This document shows positions 10,571-21,484 of a stretch of 64,000 nt of DNA, piece after piece (the stretch's first letter is position 1; every line of letters begins with the position of its first letter). The stretch is from the NCBI GenBank assembly GCA_030847615.1, contig JAUMIR010000001.1, positions 67,841,501-67,905,500 on the forward strand, read 5' to 3'. The translations under genes were made by a program, and so were the position numbers. Below the pieces are notes generated by a model. It did not search any database and was not told the DNA's origin. It saw only the letters and a list, made by a program, of their open reading frames with translations. Origin of the DNA: Gambelia wislizenii. Lineage: Eukaryota; Chordata; Lepidosauria; Squamata; Crotaphytidae.

Positions 10571-12495
10571 CAAATTACTGTACTTCTTTTACAACAGTTA
10601 AAACAATGGAAGGGACTCCTATTCATCCCAATCCCAACTCGTCAGAAGACAGAACACTGAAGAACCTTCTTGTGTGTTTTTACAGACATCAGCACAGGAT
10701 TTCTCATTTACAATATATCAACATATTTTTCTAAGAAATTTCTTTCTACAGCATTGATAAAACATTCCCTCCTATTGAGAACCATGACAGATGGGTTGCA
10801 TTCAGAGCTCTATGCATTTTAAAATTGCATTTACACTCAGTAAGCAAGCATGAGGAGAGGCTGAAACAAACCTGTCTTCTCTTTTTATGGCCTGCTCCCT
10901 CTCAGCACGCTGTGTTTCTAAAACCCTGTTGGGAGCACTCGTTTGGTTCTAGCTTTGAACATGCTGAGTTCTTTTGGTATTTATTTTGTTGTAGCCTAGC
11001 TTTTGCCAGGCAGAGGAAAATGCTACTGATGCTCATTATTTATTAACTAGATAGCAAGGCAGAAATGAGAAGCCCTGCATCAGCTCTACTCCCAGTTCTT
11101 GTACACTTATTTAACAATACATAGCATTATTAAATTTTTGTGATAATGAGTAACATCAGGCTGGAAAGACATTCATCAGCTATCTTTCAATGGACTGAAT
11201 GGTGTTCTCTATGCTTTAATGTGTATTTTACAGGCTCCAATTTTGATTAAGTATCTTTTTGGAGAAAGGGTCAACTCATGTCCATCTCATGATTATAAGC
11301 TATGAACTCCCCCCCACTCTGTTTTTTTTTATTTAGTAAAAAAAGTAATACTCACTTTTGAAGTCTCAGAGTCTTATACTGTCAGATGTCCTGCCGAGTT
11401 GAGCTGGACTTACTCCTAAACCTGCCAGCATAGGATCATAGCCTCAGGCTGCTTTCAGATACCAGTTTTTAACTACAGTATAGTATACTTTTAAAGGAGA
11501 CATCATGTTTCAAGTCATGATCCTGGTTCCAACTTATTTTTTTATTCCATGGCTTTCATGTAATGCTGGGGTGAGGATGAGGGAATGGCAATTATTTGCA
11601 AAAAATATGTGGAAGCAAAAATGCTACACAAGGGATAAAGAAGGCAAGAAGAATACTACAAAACTTACCATTCATGTAACATGTTTCAGGTTACTCAAAG
11701 TGATTCACGTACATTATCCCAGTACCCTTGGAACAGCCTCACCACCACCACCCTGGTACTTTCTATACGGGTTTGGGCTAGAACACCCATCATCCCCAGC
11801 CAGCATAATCAGGTAAGGGAAGGCTGGATTGCAACAACCAATGCTATAATCCTTAAATTATTTAAGGGATAGGTGGGGCTGAGCAGCTAACAGGCCTTCA
11901 CCCATCAAAGCTGAAGAGAGATTTGCGCTAGGGATTTCCTGGCTCATATTCATAGAACTGCATATGGCTTATGCAGGAAATGTACTGCCATGATGTCCCA
12001 TATAAGTGGTCACCAAACCTTTATTTAAAAATTTCCAATGAAGAAGGGTCAACCACTTTTTGGAAAAACCTTTTGTATCACCAAATACCTCATACTGCCA
12101 GAACGGTAAAGTTGAAATTTTCTTTCTTGTTTGCAGAGTTGCTATATAGCTCAGTAGCAGAGTGTAGTGTATGCTTTGTATGCAGAGGGTCTAGAATTCA
12201 ATAACTGGTATCTCCAGGCAGAGCTAGGACAGAATCTTGCTTGAAACCCTAGAAGACTGGTTGCTGTCAGTCAGTTTTGACAATTCTGGGCTGAATGAAT
12301 TAGCAGTCTGACACCCTTTGTTTGAAGTCTTACCCTCTGGAGAAAAGGCAAGCAAATTTGCTCCATCATCTATGTGACAACCCATCAGATTTTCAATGAT
12401 ATGATATCATCCCTTTATTATCTTTCATCCCAATGAAATGCACCTGGCTCCTTTAGCCATAACCTTATCACCATCATGTTCTTAGCCACTCATTA
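10571..12495. other. Intergenic, nothing recognised
   Basis: AT-rich sequence. Open frames of up to about 100 codons show no domain or splice structure. Confidence 0.5.
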
Positions 12496-12720
12496 CACTA
12501 GAGTGGGTGCTCAGTATCTGCTGGCGTTTGGCTCCAGACCCCCCCTGGATAGCAAAATACATGAATGCTCAAGTCCCATTATATAAAATGGCATAGTAAA
12601 ATAGGTCCCTTATATAAAATGGTGAACAGCAAGGTTTGCTTTTTGGATTTTTAAAATATGTTCAAGCCATGGTTGGTTGAATTCATGGATAAAGAATCTG
12701 TGGATACAGACGGCCGACTG
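12496..12720. mobile_element. pogo/Tigger-like MITE
   Basis: The 5' end contains 'tcagtatctgctgg' and the body 'aaaatggcatagtaaaat'. The end 'ggatacagacggccgactgt' followed by 'ac' is the terminal inverted repeat. Related copies lie at 31827-32068, 43913-44138, 21038-21287 and 56308-56425. These are non-autonomous relics that insert at TA. Confidence 0.65.
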
Positions 12721-13708
12721 TACAGACTACACCTACACAGTCAATGAAATGTAGGGCTCATCTACACCAGCCAGGATACCATGGCACAAAATCTGGCCCA
12801 TTCTGCCCCCATTCCTTAGAGAAAATGGCCTAGTGTCCAAACAGAATGCCAGCCTGTCACTGCAGCTGCCACTATTGCCACTTTGCCTGCTGACACAGAA
12901 GCCAGGAAGGCCCCCTGCATGTGCCCAGACTTGGTCACATGCTGAGGGACCCCTGCCTGGCTTCTGGTAGATAGCTGGGATAGGATGCTGGGATAGGATG
13001 GGATGGGCACCTGTGGACATGTGGGGCCTGATCTGGCAGTACTAGATTAAAGGTACAATATTTTCATATAACAGTTTATCAGGCCCTACCCTGGCTTTTC
13101 CCCGTGGACTGCAGGGCTCCGGAATGGGAGCAAACCGGAGTACTTAGCCTGTGTAGATAAGCTCATGGAGAACAGACCACTTGGTCAGCAAGCAGTTTAC
13201 AAGATGGCAACTTTTGATGAGGGGGCACCACTTCTTTCCTCTAAGTGGCCTGCCAGTAATATATATTGGCACAGTTCCCTACCGCTAAACTTCTTTTACT
13301 TCTGAAAATGGGACTTGGTTAGCCAAATGAAGGTACATGGGAGATGAGTTTGATCTTTACACTTCCATTTGGTGGTGCTGTGAAGAGAGGAAACTGCCTT
13401 ATACTGACTCAGGCCCTTGGTCCCTCTAGTCCAGTACTATTAAGTTGTCAGGTCTAACAAGTAGTAGTAGATCTCCAGGCAGATTTTTTCCCCTACCCCA
13501 ACCTGGAGATCTGTGGAATTGGTGACCTTCCCCCCAAGTATGACACTGCTCATAATCAGATGAGATCATGAATATTCAGGATAGTGGGGTGATATGAAAC
13601 ACACTATGTGGACTTGAAAAATTTGGGTTCAAATCCCACTAACTGGAGGTATTCATATGAACCCTGTCCTGCATTCAGTACCTCAGGTCTCTTTCTCATT
13701 AGCACTGA
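12721..13708. other. Intergenic, nothing recognised
   Basis: Non-coding sequence without a named repeat. Confidence 0.5.
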
Positions 13709-13711
13709 AAT

Positions 13712-13754
<43 letters not shown>

Positions 13755-14017
13755 TTGTAGGTATATATACCCCGCTCTTCAGGCACAAAGGCTCCCAGAG
13801 CTGTTTACAAATTGTCTTAGAGCAATAGCTTTACACATCTACACCACATTAAGCAGTTTCCTATGTGTGTTAGCTAATTATCCCCACAAGCCAGGTACTT
13901 TTACTGACCTATGAAAAGATGGAAAGCTGAGTGAAGCTTAGAGCCCTCTGGGATCGAACGTGCAATGTGGTGGTTTGCAGTACCGGCATTTAACCACTGT
14001 GCCACCAGGGCTCCCCT
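13709..14017 (-). mobile_element. tRNA-derived SINE, full-length, minus strand
   Basis: From right to left: a head complementary to 'ggtggcacagtggttaaatg', a B-box region 'gttcgatcc' on the minus strand (near 13950), the body, then an (AAAT)n tail that appears as (ATTT)n at 13709-13757. It is collinear with the copy at 60621-60835. Confidence 0.75.
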
Positions 14018-15154
14018 AAACATACTATCCAGCTGCCAGGGTGCACTGGTTTTAGCACGTGTTGACAGACCAGATGTAAGTCCCCACCCCCACCCCAAAA
14101 TATAATTTAACATATAAGAGGGTTATATGAAACAGCTCTCAGTCATCCCTTAGTGGCCTTTCCTGTGAATTTACTGTGAATTCTTATGAAGAGAAAGAGC
14201 AGAGCCACACCATCAGGGATCTGTGCAACAAAGCTGGATTTCCAGCCAAGCACACTTGATGAAGAACTGTATCTGACTCTGACCGAATGAATGGAGCATA
14301 CCAAAATCAAACCTATTTGTCTCATTCACACATATTGTATTTTTATATTCATGCCTAGAACAAAATCTAACATATCCATAGGCCCCATGGAGTCTTGAGG
14401 AAAATCCTTGTTCTGAAACAAGTTTGCCTTTGAGGGGAAATCCCTCACTCCTGTCAGTGACAGATTTCCTCTCCATACAAATAGGACCTATTTTCTGAGG
14501 AATGCAGCAAGAAAAAAGGGATTAATTCCCCCCTCATGCTTGCAGCCTTCACAATAATTATCAGCCCCCAGCTGAAGCTATTTACAATTTTAAAACGAAT
14601 TTAACACTCATATCTATTTTGTGGAAATAAGAAATGAAGAAAATCAAGGGGGGTAAAAAAGTATGAATAAGAGAGCAAAGATCTGAAGGATGAAGAAACA
14701 GAGAAAGAGCAGGCATGTTAGGAGACAGTGCAGTGGTATAAAGGGAAGAGAAAAATCCCATAAATTAGAAGGAAAAAAACTGGCAAATTGAAATGGGGTA
14801 CAAAAAAACATGGACTAGAGGAATAGAAAATAGAACAGTAGATGCAAAAAGAGTGCAGACTTTTGTGACATATACAGTGTAGACAGACTTGTATTGGTGC
14901 AGAGGGAAAAGGTAGAGTGAGCGGTGGGGGGTGGGCAGGGAGTTAACATAGACTGTCACGCAGAGAAAACTTATTATTGAAAAGTGAACTGAAGAGGCAG
15001 CAAGACCCAAATATTGAAAAATGTGACTTCAGTGGTAACATAGCAGTGCAACCCTCTTGAATAATAAACTTGAAAATACTGTACAGTCTTCAGAGTAGTT
15101 TGCGTATCCATGTTTGAAGTTTTTAGTAACAGCCACATTTCAGTAGGCCTCCTA
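14018..15154. other. Intergenic, nothing recognised
   Basis: AT-rich non-coding sequence with no identified repeat. Confidence 0.5.
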
Positions 15155-15430
15155 GAGTCTTTTCACACTACACAAATATAGCATTATGGTGATGGTTCTT
15201 AACCTGTGGTCCACAGACCTCCCAGGGGGCCATGATGTCCTCACAGGGGTCCACAAAGGTTTGAAGACTGCTCAGCCAACCTGACAGGAGCTAAGGCAAA
15301 GGCTGGCTGGCTTGATCTGTGTGCATTGCTGTTCAATCTGCTCCAGTCACAAATTTGCAGGAAGAAGCAGGAAAAAAGTCTTCCCTCCTGTCCAGTGCCC
15401 CTGGGAGAAGGGTTAAAGAATGGTGTAATT

Positions 15431-15463
<33 letters not shown>

Positions 15464-15697
15464 GGTGTTGTTGTTAGGGTTTTAAATGTTAAGTCTTGGG
15501 GGTATGCAGCAACAAAAAATATTTAAAGGGGGTCCCTGGTAAAGAAAAGGTTAAGAGCCACTGCACTATAGCATTTTGAATTCTCAGCCAGAGAGCTCTA
15601 GTGCTCCCCAACTACAAATCCCAGGGTTCCATATTATTCAGCCATAGCAGTTGAAGTAGAGTCATAGTGTAGTGTTTGTGTAGTGTGAAAGGGCCCC
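15155..15697. mobile_element. Palindromic MITE interrupted by a hAT MITE
   Basis: The left end 'cttttcacactacacaaata' and the right end 'tttgtgtagtgtgaaaggg' form terminal inverted repeats. The core 'aactacaaatcccagggttc' matches the related elements at 22665-22895, 34490-34725 and 38058-38278. The hAT MITE at 15190-15563 splits it. Confidence 0.65.
15190..15563. mobile_element. hAT-type MITE, nested
   Basis: It runs from 'tggttcttaacctgtggtcc' to 'aaaaggttaagagccactg', the same element as 46121-46483. The flanking 8-mers CATTATGG (15182-15189) and CACTATAG (15564-15571) agree at six positions, consistent with an aged 8-bp hAT target duplication. An internal (TTA)n run lies at about 15434-15462. 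Confidence 0.65.
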
Positions 15698-16394
15698 TAA
15701 GTTAAATTCAAGACAATTATCAATTCACTTTGTCTAAACCAGCTCTGCAGGTTAGATGTGCTGTTAGACCCAGATTATCAAATGTGTCAAAAGTGGTGTT
15801 ATAGCAACGGCAGGAGATCGCAAAAGGGCTCCCTTATCAGATGACAACGCCCCCCCTTGTTATGCACCTGTTCTGCTAGCACTGTTTTTTATTGACGGGA
15901 AAAGCCATCAATAGATCCCCCTGTTCCATTTCTGTCATGGATGTTCCTGTGTGTGCGACAAGGTGACCATTATGCTGGCGTGATCCCAGTGTCAATGGGA
16001 GGTTCCTGCCAGAACACTTCTGGGTGAGATCGGAACATCCAGGTAAGTGACATACTTTTTATGACCCTCCGCAGGTTACTTGTTAATTTTAAAGTGTGTT
16101 TTTGTGCTTGCTGTCACTTTTTTTTGTTGTTGTTATTTTTCTTTTTCTTTTTGAATTTCCCACGCTTGCATCTTCTCGTGAGAATCCACAGGATTTCAAT
16201 CCAGGAATTGAACTGAGTTCTGTTAGAGCTCCTTTCACGCCTGGTCTGCCCTGTCAATGTGGGACCAGGTAAGTGCAGTGGGAAGGTGATTGTGGTGGCT
16301 CTGGGACAAGACAGGGACGGGAGTGGAGATTGTGGGATAGGAACACTTTTTTCGTTCCTGGTAACCTCCACAGTATTGTTCCTGGAAGACCAAA
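15698..16394. other. Intergenic, nothing recognised
   Basis: Contains a T-rich stretch at 16117-16152. No gene signature is seen. Confidence 0.45.
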
Positions 16395-16870
16395 TGGCTG
16401 CTTTGGCTACAATGATCCAAGTTGTAATTACTTGTCGTTTAGACTACTGCAACACACTCTACACGGAGCTGTATAAGAATCTGTAACCTACAGATTGTGC
16501 TAAATGCAGAGGTCAGAGTATTGTGTGGTGTGTACTTCAGAGACCATATATGGCAGGTCTTATACTGATTGCACTGGCTTCCAATTTGTTTCCAAGCTCA
16601 GTTCAAGAGCTAGTTTTGATGTACAAAGACCAAAACGGTTTGTGGTCAGGATATCTGAAAGAATGCCTTCAATATGAGCCTGCCAGAATCTGAGGTCCTC
16701 AGCAGGGCCCTGTTGCATATCCTATTATGTGAGGCTAGTTTGGTGAATACACAATATAGGGCTTTCTCAGCCATCGCACCTTGATTGTACAACTTCCTTG
16801 CAACTGAAATGAGGTTCCTTCTAGAGCTTTCAGTGGGTGGCGAGAACTGTACTACCTTTTATTAACTTTG
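16395..16870 (+). mobile_element. L2-type LINE reverse-transcriptase C-terminal remnant
   Basis: The translation includes 'TCRLDYCNTLY', close to the LDYCNALY motif that marks the C-terminal part of L2-clade ORF2. Later come readings equivalent to 'LHWLP', 'LVYKAL' and 'RAFSVAAPRLWN' in broken frames ('gggctttctcagccatcgca'). It is frameshifted and 5'-truncated. Confidence 0.65.
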
Positions 16871-18693
16871 TTTTTTAAATCTGAATTTTCAAATTGTTTT
16901 AAATATGTTTTTATTTCTTTAAAATAAAAGTGATTAACAAATACTTTTGATATATAAAATAAACTGCTTTTCTTTACTGTACTCTACCCCTAAGCGGTAC
17001 TGCTACCTCCATTTTAATTTCAGCTTGCCTGCTACCCTCTGTTATAACAGATGATTATGTTCCGCACAAGAACACAAGATGGTTGTATTTCAGTAGCAGC
17101 TTGTGTTGTTTTGGATAGATCTCACAGACTTACCCAGAGGTGCCTACTTGTCTAGTTTAATTATAAGACCCATAATTTAAAGAATTTTCTAGGTGCTTGA
17201 AATTATGAGAAATCTGCTGTAAGATGGTGGGAAGTTTGGCTTTCTTGTAACAGATATTCTTTTCAGAATTATGTTGTGTACCTTGGGGGAGCCGGGATAC
17301 ATGCAGTGCATACTAAAGATTTAGAAGTGAAAATACAAGCATGGAACTCCATCTTTTTAAAAAAATCAGAATTGCAATACAATTTTGTGACTTTTAAGGA
17401 ATGACTTGTGCTTTTGGAATGGTTGTGGTTTATACTCATCAACATTCTTTCCCCATTCTATTCACCTTGCTGTTATGGAACATAATAGTATTGACTGAAC
17501 TGTACTGTAAAACAGCAGGAAGAGGGAAAACACAGATAACAGAAGAAAAACCAAGGAGATACCAATCTCAAGTGCTTGTTGCGTTTTATTAAGCCCAACA
17601 CATTTCAGAGTATAAATTCCTTCCTCTAGGCCTTTGAAATAAAAATTAAAAACAAGTACTGTAAATACTAAATTACCAAAACTGTGTTTAAAATATTTGA
17701 AAACACACCTAAAGCATATCTATATGGGACAAATACTTTATCAGTAATTTGGCTCCAAATCCATTAAATTGAAACAAAATTCCATTATATGTAAACAAAA
17801 AGTTATGGCTCAATCCCACTGTGAGCATTCTTGACATATAGAAATTGTAGTGAGATACATCAGTTTATTTCTTGTGTACTAACTGGAAAAAAAAAAGTAT
17901 TTACTTGCTTTTAATTTTTATTGCAAGGGTCCCTGAAAAATTTCTATTTCAAAATGCATTGGCATCAATAAAATGTTACAGCACTCAAGTTTCTCCTAAG
18001 TTTTTCAGACGCTACAGCCAGTCTTGTTATGAGCCTTGGTCAAAGTTGTATTCACATTGGCTCCAAGGATTAATAATTGAATAGCACATGAAATCATTTG
18101 TGTCTTTCACACCCCATCTTTCTCCAACTACATGATAGAAATAGTGGTTCTAGTAACTCACAGTGCTGCCATTGCTCCAAAACCTAGATCCTTGTCATAC
18201 CAATCTGCATGATGCAGAATACATACTGCGAACATTTACCCTCTAGAATGTACATCTTTTCTTGACAGCACTTTAAAAAATCTTGGATTCAGTGCCTTGT
18301 GCTGAAAACTGTGTACACAGCATGGTTAAATTCAAAGCCAACCTGTTCAAATGTAGCTCATAAAAGACAAATCATAATTGCCTTTTGCAGTACAAATCAC
18401 AACCTCCCACCTGTCTCTCTCAAATCCATGTAGTATAAAACCTTTGATTCACGCAGATCTTCATGTGTATCACATTCAAGACACTAATTCTAGCATGCAG
18501 ATCCTTTCAATAATATCCCACATCTGAAAGTCCCCTCAGTCCTATTATAGATCATAGGAAGATGTAAAATATGTTACTGAGACATCCTCTATTTTAAACC
18601 TGAGTTCAAAACCACCACTCAGTAAATACAGTGGTCAAAACTGTTAATGTTAAATTGTTAATTATGTTAGACTAAGGGAATCAAGGACGGCTT
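16871..18693. other. Intergenic, nothing recognised
   Basis: AT-rich non-coding sequence with no recognised repeats or exons. Confidence 0.5.
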
Positions 18694-19150
18694 AACAAAT
18701 CATAGAGTTGGAAGAGACCTCAAGGGCCATCCAGTCCAACCCCCTCCATGCAGGAATACACAATCAAATCATTCCCAACAGATGGCCATCCAGCCTCTGC
18801 TTAAAAACCTGCAAAGAAGGAGACTCTACCACACTCCGAGGCAGTGTTTTCCACTTCTGAACAGCTCTTACTGTCAGGAAGTTCTTCCTAATGTTTACAT
18901 GGAATCTCTTTTCCTGTATCTTGAACCCATTGCTTCGTTTCCTAGTCTCTAGAGCAGCAGAAAACAAGCTTGCTCTATCCTCAGCGTGACATCCCTTCAA
19001 ATATTTAAACATGGCTATCATGTCACCTCTTAACCTTCTCTTCCCCAGGCTAAACATACCCAGCTCCCTAAGCCGCTCCTCATAGGGCATGGCTTCCAGA
19101 CCTCCCACCATTTTGGTTGCCCTCCTCTGGACACCTTCCAGCTTCTCAAT
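18694..19150 (-). mobile_element. CR1 LINE 3' end, minus strand
   Basis: The 3' terminus lies at the left ('aatcatagagttggaagaga'). Reading leftward on the minus strand it encodes the CR1 ORF2 C-terminus: '[20 protein letters not shown]' and '[20 protein letters not shown]' in one open frame of about 150 codons (18764-19219). It ends abruptly at about 19147 by the usual 5' truncation. The open frame is relatively intact, so this copy is moderately young. Confidence 0.85.
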
Positions 19151-19164
19151 ATAAAATCTCTGCT

Positions 19165-19313
19165 TGGCCATGGAAATCCAGTGGGTGGCCTTGGGCAAGT
19201 TACATTCTCTCAACCTCATAGGACAGGCATGACAATCCCTCTCTCAACACATCTTGCCAAGAAAACTCCTCAGGGTCGCCATAAGTTGGAAAGGACTTGA
19301 AGGAACACAACAA
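19165..19313 (+). mobile_element. CAA-tailed SINE, 5'-truncated
   Basis: 'gtgggtggccttgggcaagt', 'catcttgccaagaaaactcc' and 'gtcgccataagttggaaagg' followed by 'aacacaacaacc' match the 3' two-thirds of the copy at 43653-43890. It abuts the CR1 fragment on its left. Confidence 0.7.
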
Positions 19314-19319
19314 CCATTT

Positions 19320-19482
19320 AAACCCATTCTTTAATTCCCACTGATTAACTAACACACATTGGAAACTGCTTAATGCAGTGTAGATGTGTAAATTGCTATT
19401 GCTTAACAATTTGTAAGCCACTCTGATAGCCTTGTGACTGAAGAGCGGGTATAAATAACTTAAATAAATAAATAAATAAATG
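19320..19482 (+). mobile_element. tRNA-derived SINE 3' half with AAAT tail
   Basis: 'acacacattggaaactgctt', 'atgcagtgtagatgtgtaaa' and 'gaagagcgggtataaataac' followed by (AAAT)n are the + strand equivalents of the minus-strand SINEs at 13709-14017 and 60621-60835. The head is absent. Confidence 0.7.
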
Positions 19483-19507
19483 GTTGCACTCTGGTGCTAA
19501 TAATGGC

Positions 19508-19606
19508 CTTAGGTCCATATAGACGGGGTTTTGTGATATTTGATACCAAAAGCTTTATAGTTTTAAGAAAGAGGGATACCAAGGAAATGTGTATTATTAT
19601 TATCAA
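19508..19606 (+). repeat. Left copy of 99-bp direct repeat flanking LINE
   Basis: 'aggtccatatagacggggtt' through 'gtattattattatcaat' is repeated in the same orientation at 20272-20370 with about five differences. The two copies enclose the LINE 3' end at 19607-20271, so they may be an unusually long target-site duplication. Confidence 0.7.
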
Positions 19607-20271
19607 TCTCTCTCTGGCTTTTCTTCGCAAACAAAGATTCAGGAAGGACTCATCTCATGCTTTCTGCAAGTGCGCTGATGACTAAAAAGGCCAATCTGAG
19701 ATAAACAAGTCCGGTTGCAGAAAGCACAGCAGAAGGTCTCCTTGGTGATGTTTCTGGGTTGTGATTCTTTCTGCGTTGTTGTTTCTCTTCAAGATTTGTT
19801 CGGCGTGAGTTCTCAAATAAGGCTACAGCATTGTGGATAGTGTGTCTCCATGCCTCCCGATGTGAGGCCAGGGCGGACCATTGTTGGTGATCAGTTTGGC
19901 TGAGCCTGAGATATTGTTTCAGGGAGTTCTTGGATCGCTTTTTTGGAGTGCCCCTCTTACGCTGACCCATGGCAAGTTCACCGTAGAGTACTATTTTGGG
20001 GAGGCGATGGTCCTCCATACTAGAAACATGCCCTGCCCAGCGCAGCTGTGTTCTCAATATCATGGACTCAATGCTGGTGACCCCTGCTTGCTCAAGGACT
20101 GCAACATTCGTCACATAGTCAGTCCAGTGTATATTTAGGGTTGTGCGTATACAGCGCTGATGAAAGCGTTCGATGAGTCGTAAGTGGTGGCGATAGGTGA
20201 CCCATGTTTCAGACCCATAAAGGAAAATAGACAGTACAATGGCTCTATACACAATGATTTTTGTGCTTCAC
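19607..20271 (-). mobile_element. LINE 3' end: reverse-transcriptase C-terminus plus CCHH-like finger
   Basis: A 200-codon minus-strand frame (20252-19650) contains 'LYGSETWVTYRHHLRLIERF' and 'LRTQLRWAGHVSSMEDHRLP', the post-thumb C-terminal region of a non-LTR retrotransposon ORF2. Family is uncertain; it is not CR1 or L2. The frame shifts by one near 19735. In the neighbouring frame the terminal zinc-finger-like motif 'FCCAFCNR...HQRTCRKH' is preserved, so the frameshift is a mutation. The 5' part of the element is missing. A related + strand fragment lies at 21485-21720. Confidence 0.75.
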
Positions 20272-20370
20272 CTCAGGTCCATATAGACAGGGTTTTGTGA
20301 TATTTGATACTAAAAGCTTTATAGTTTTAAGAAAGAGGGATACCAAGGAAATATGTATTATTATTCTCAA
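20272..20370 (+). repeat. Right copy of 99-bp direct repeat flanking LINE
   Basis: 'aggtccatatagacagggtt' through 'gtattattattctcaat' matches 19508-19606 in the same orientation, on the other side of the LINE fragment. It is followed by an (AAT)n tract. Confidence 0.7.
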
Positions 20371-20559
20371 TAATAATAATAATTTATGCTTCCCAATGTA
20401 TTTGTAATGAGTTGACTTCATTCAGGCCACTGAATTGCAAAAGCCTCTTAACACTGCACAAGACCTTTCAGCCCTTCGAGCCTTACTCTTTACTGCAATA
20501 CTCCAATATTACTCTACTCTTGACTAACACTCCTCTCCTTCTCCTGACTCAAGAGGCCC

Positions 20560-20810
20560 CGCCTTTAGCCACGCCTCCCTTTTACCCAGCTCGATTTGCC
20601 CCTATCAAACATGGCGGCATGTTGTGAGAAGAAAGCGGACAGCGGGTCAGAGGGGCGGGGCAAACGCCCCTTTCAAAGATGGCTGCGGCGGTTACGGGCG
20701 TCGCGCTTCTTTCAACTGTACGGTTGCTGACGCGACTCTGCCGCGCCTGAGCAGGAGGAGAGCGGAAAAGGGTGCGCATGAGTCCAGCCGTGCAACGTGG
20801 AGGGAGAAAA
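20560..20810 (+). promoter_or_regulatory. CCDC167: CpG-rich promoter and 5' UTR of CCDC167
   Basis: GC content and CpG density rise sharply against the AT-rich surroundings, and no TATA box is apparent. A GC box (Sp1-type) 'aggggcgggg' lies at 20651-20660. Two YY1-like elements, AACATGGCGGC (20608-20618) and AAGATGGCTGC (20676-20686), lie upstream of the coding start; such elements often mark positions just downstream of transcription start sites in TATA-less housekeeping promoters. The exact start of transcription cannot be read from sequence. Both YY1-like sites contain ATGs that could open short upstream frames (20611-20730 and 20679-20750). Confidence 0.65.
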
Positions 20811-20819
20811 ATGTCCGAG

Positions 20820-20852
<33 letters not shown>

Positions 20853-20876
20853 GACGGCGTCAGCGTCGCTCAGCAG
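20811..20876 (+). CDS. CCDC167: CCDC167 coding exon 1, with polyglutamine run
   Basis: The ATG at 20811 has A at -3 and opens 22 codons: MSEK, then ten glutamines (nine CAG plus one CAA, 20823-20852), then DGVSVAQQ. The exon ends at a good donor, CAG|gtgagg (20877). It joins exon 2 in phase 0 without breaking the frame. An in-frame ATG at 20778 would add 11 residues but has C at -3, so I prefer 20811. CCDC167 is a small vertebrate protein (about 97 residues in human, recalled) with a coiled coil and a C-terminal membrane segment; its molecular role is poorly known. The first exon is the least conserved part, and the glutamine run is not in the human protein as I recall it. The assignment of this exon rests on the promoter context, donor and phase rather than on residue identity. 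Confidence 0.72.
20823..20852 (+). repeat. CAG/CAA trinucleotide repeat in coding exon
   Basis: Nine CAG units followed by one CAA, in the glutamine frame of CCDC167 exon 1. The uninterrupted CAG part makes length polymorphism plausible. Confidence 0.9.
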
Positions 20877-21037
20877 GTGAGGGGTGCGCCGCGTTGCCGG
20901 GGCAACTAGCAGGCGGTGGAGGTGTTTCTGACAGCAGAGGTTGTGGGCGTGGCTGCCCTGTATGGGCGGGTCCTGTGAGTGGGTCCGTAATACTGGGATG
21001 GATGGAAGGATGGAAGCCTGGGGAGGTCAAGTGGGGA

Positions 21038-21287
21038 ATCCCCGTATCCACTGATTCATTACCCACTGACTCAGTTATCCACGGGACACCAAAACAGCAC
21101 ACCTACCCTAGAGTCTTCCTAGAAAATGTGCCCTCTCTAGCCATTTTCTAGGTCCTCCAAGGCAACTCTATTGTATTTTAAACTGGAAGTGTCATTATTT
21201 TCAATGGTGTTCGCTATTATCCACGGTTTTTGGTATCCACGACCCCTCCCAGAACCAATCCCCAGTGGATACAGGTGTCCTACTGTA
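21038..21287 (-). mobile_element. pogo/Tigger-like MITE, diverged
   Basis: The right end 'ccagtggatacaggtgtcct' followed by 'actgta', with 'ttggtatccacgacccctcc' inside, is the reverse complement of the 5' part of the elements at 31827-32068 and 43913-44138. The left half is eroded. Confidence 0.55.
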
Positions 21288-21294
21288 CATTAAT

Positions 21295-21484
21295 AACCAC
21301 TCTCATATACCAAGGTGAAAAGTGTTGGTTATTACCTATAAAATCCTACATGGTTTGGGTCCAGGTTACCTGTGGGTACCTCTCCATTGACGCCCCCTTG
21401 TCATGGGAGAGAGGCTTGCGTATCCTAATGATGTTTTGAGCACGCTGACCTCCACCAGAAAATCCATAGCACAGGCTTGAAGGA
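21295..21484 (+). mobile_element. L2-type LINE fragment, 5' part of a split copy
   Basis: 'aaaatcctacatggtttggg' reads as KILHGLG and is followed by 'ccaggttacctg', matching the YKALHGLGPxYL motif of L2 ORF2 (the diverged form is also in 16395-16870). The related 3' L2 segments begin at about 21780, after an inserted fragment of another LINE. Confidence 0.55.

Noticed and set aside
20272..20370. LTR pair around the 19607-20271 LINE
   Set aside because: The 99-bp direct repeats lack TG...CA ends and primer-binding or polypurine sites, and the enclosed coding sequence is non-LTR type.
20624..21151. 175-codon + strand open frame through the CpG-rich promoter
   Set aside because: It reads the CAG run in the alanine frame, starts at a non-ATG codon, and crosses the exon 1 donor. 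The glutamine frame joins exon 2 correctly and this one does not.
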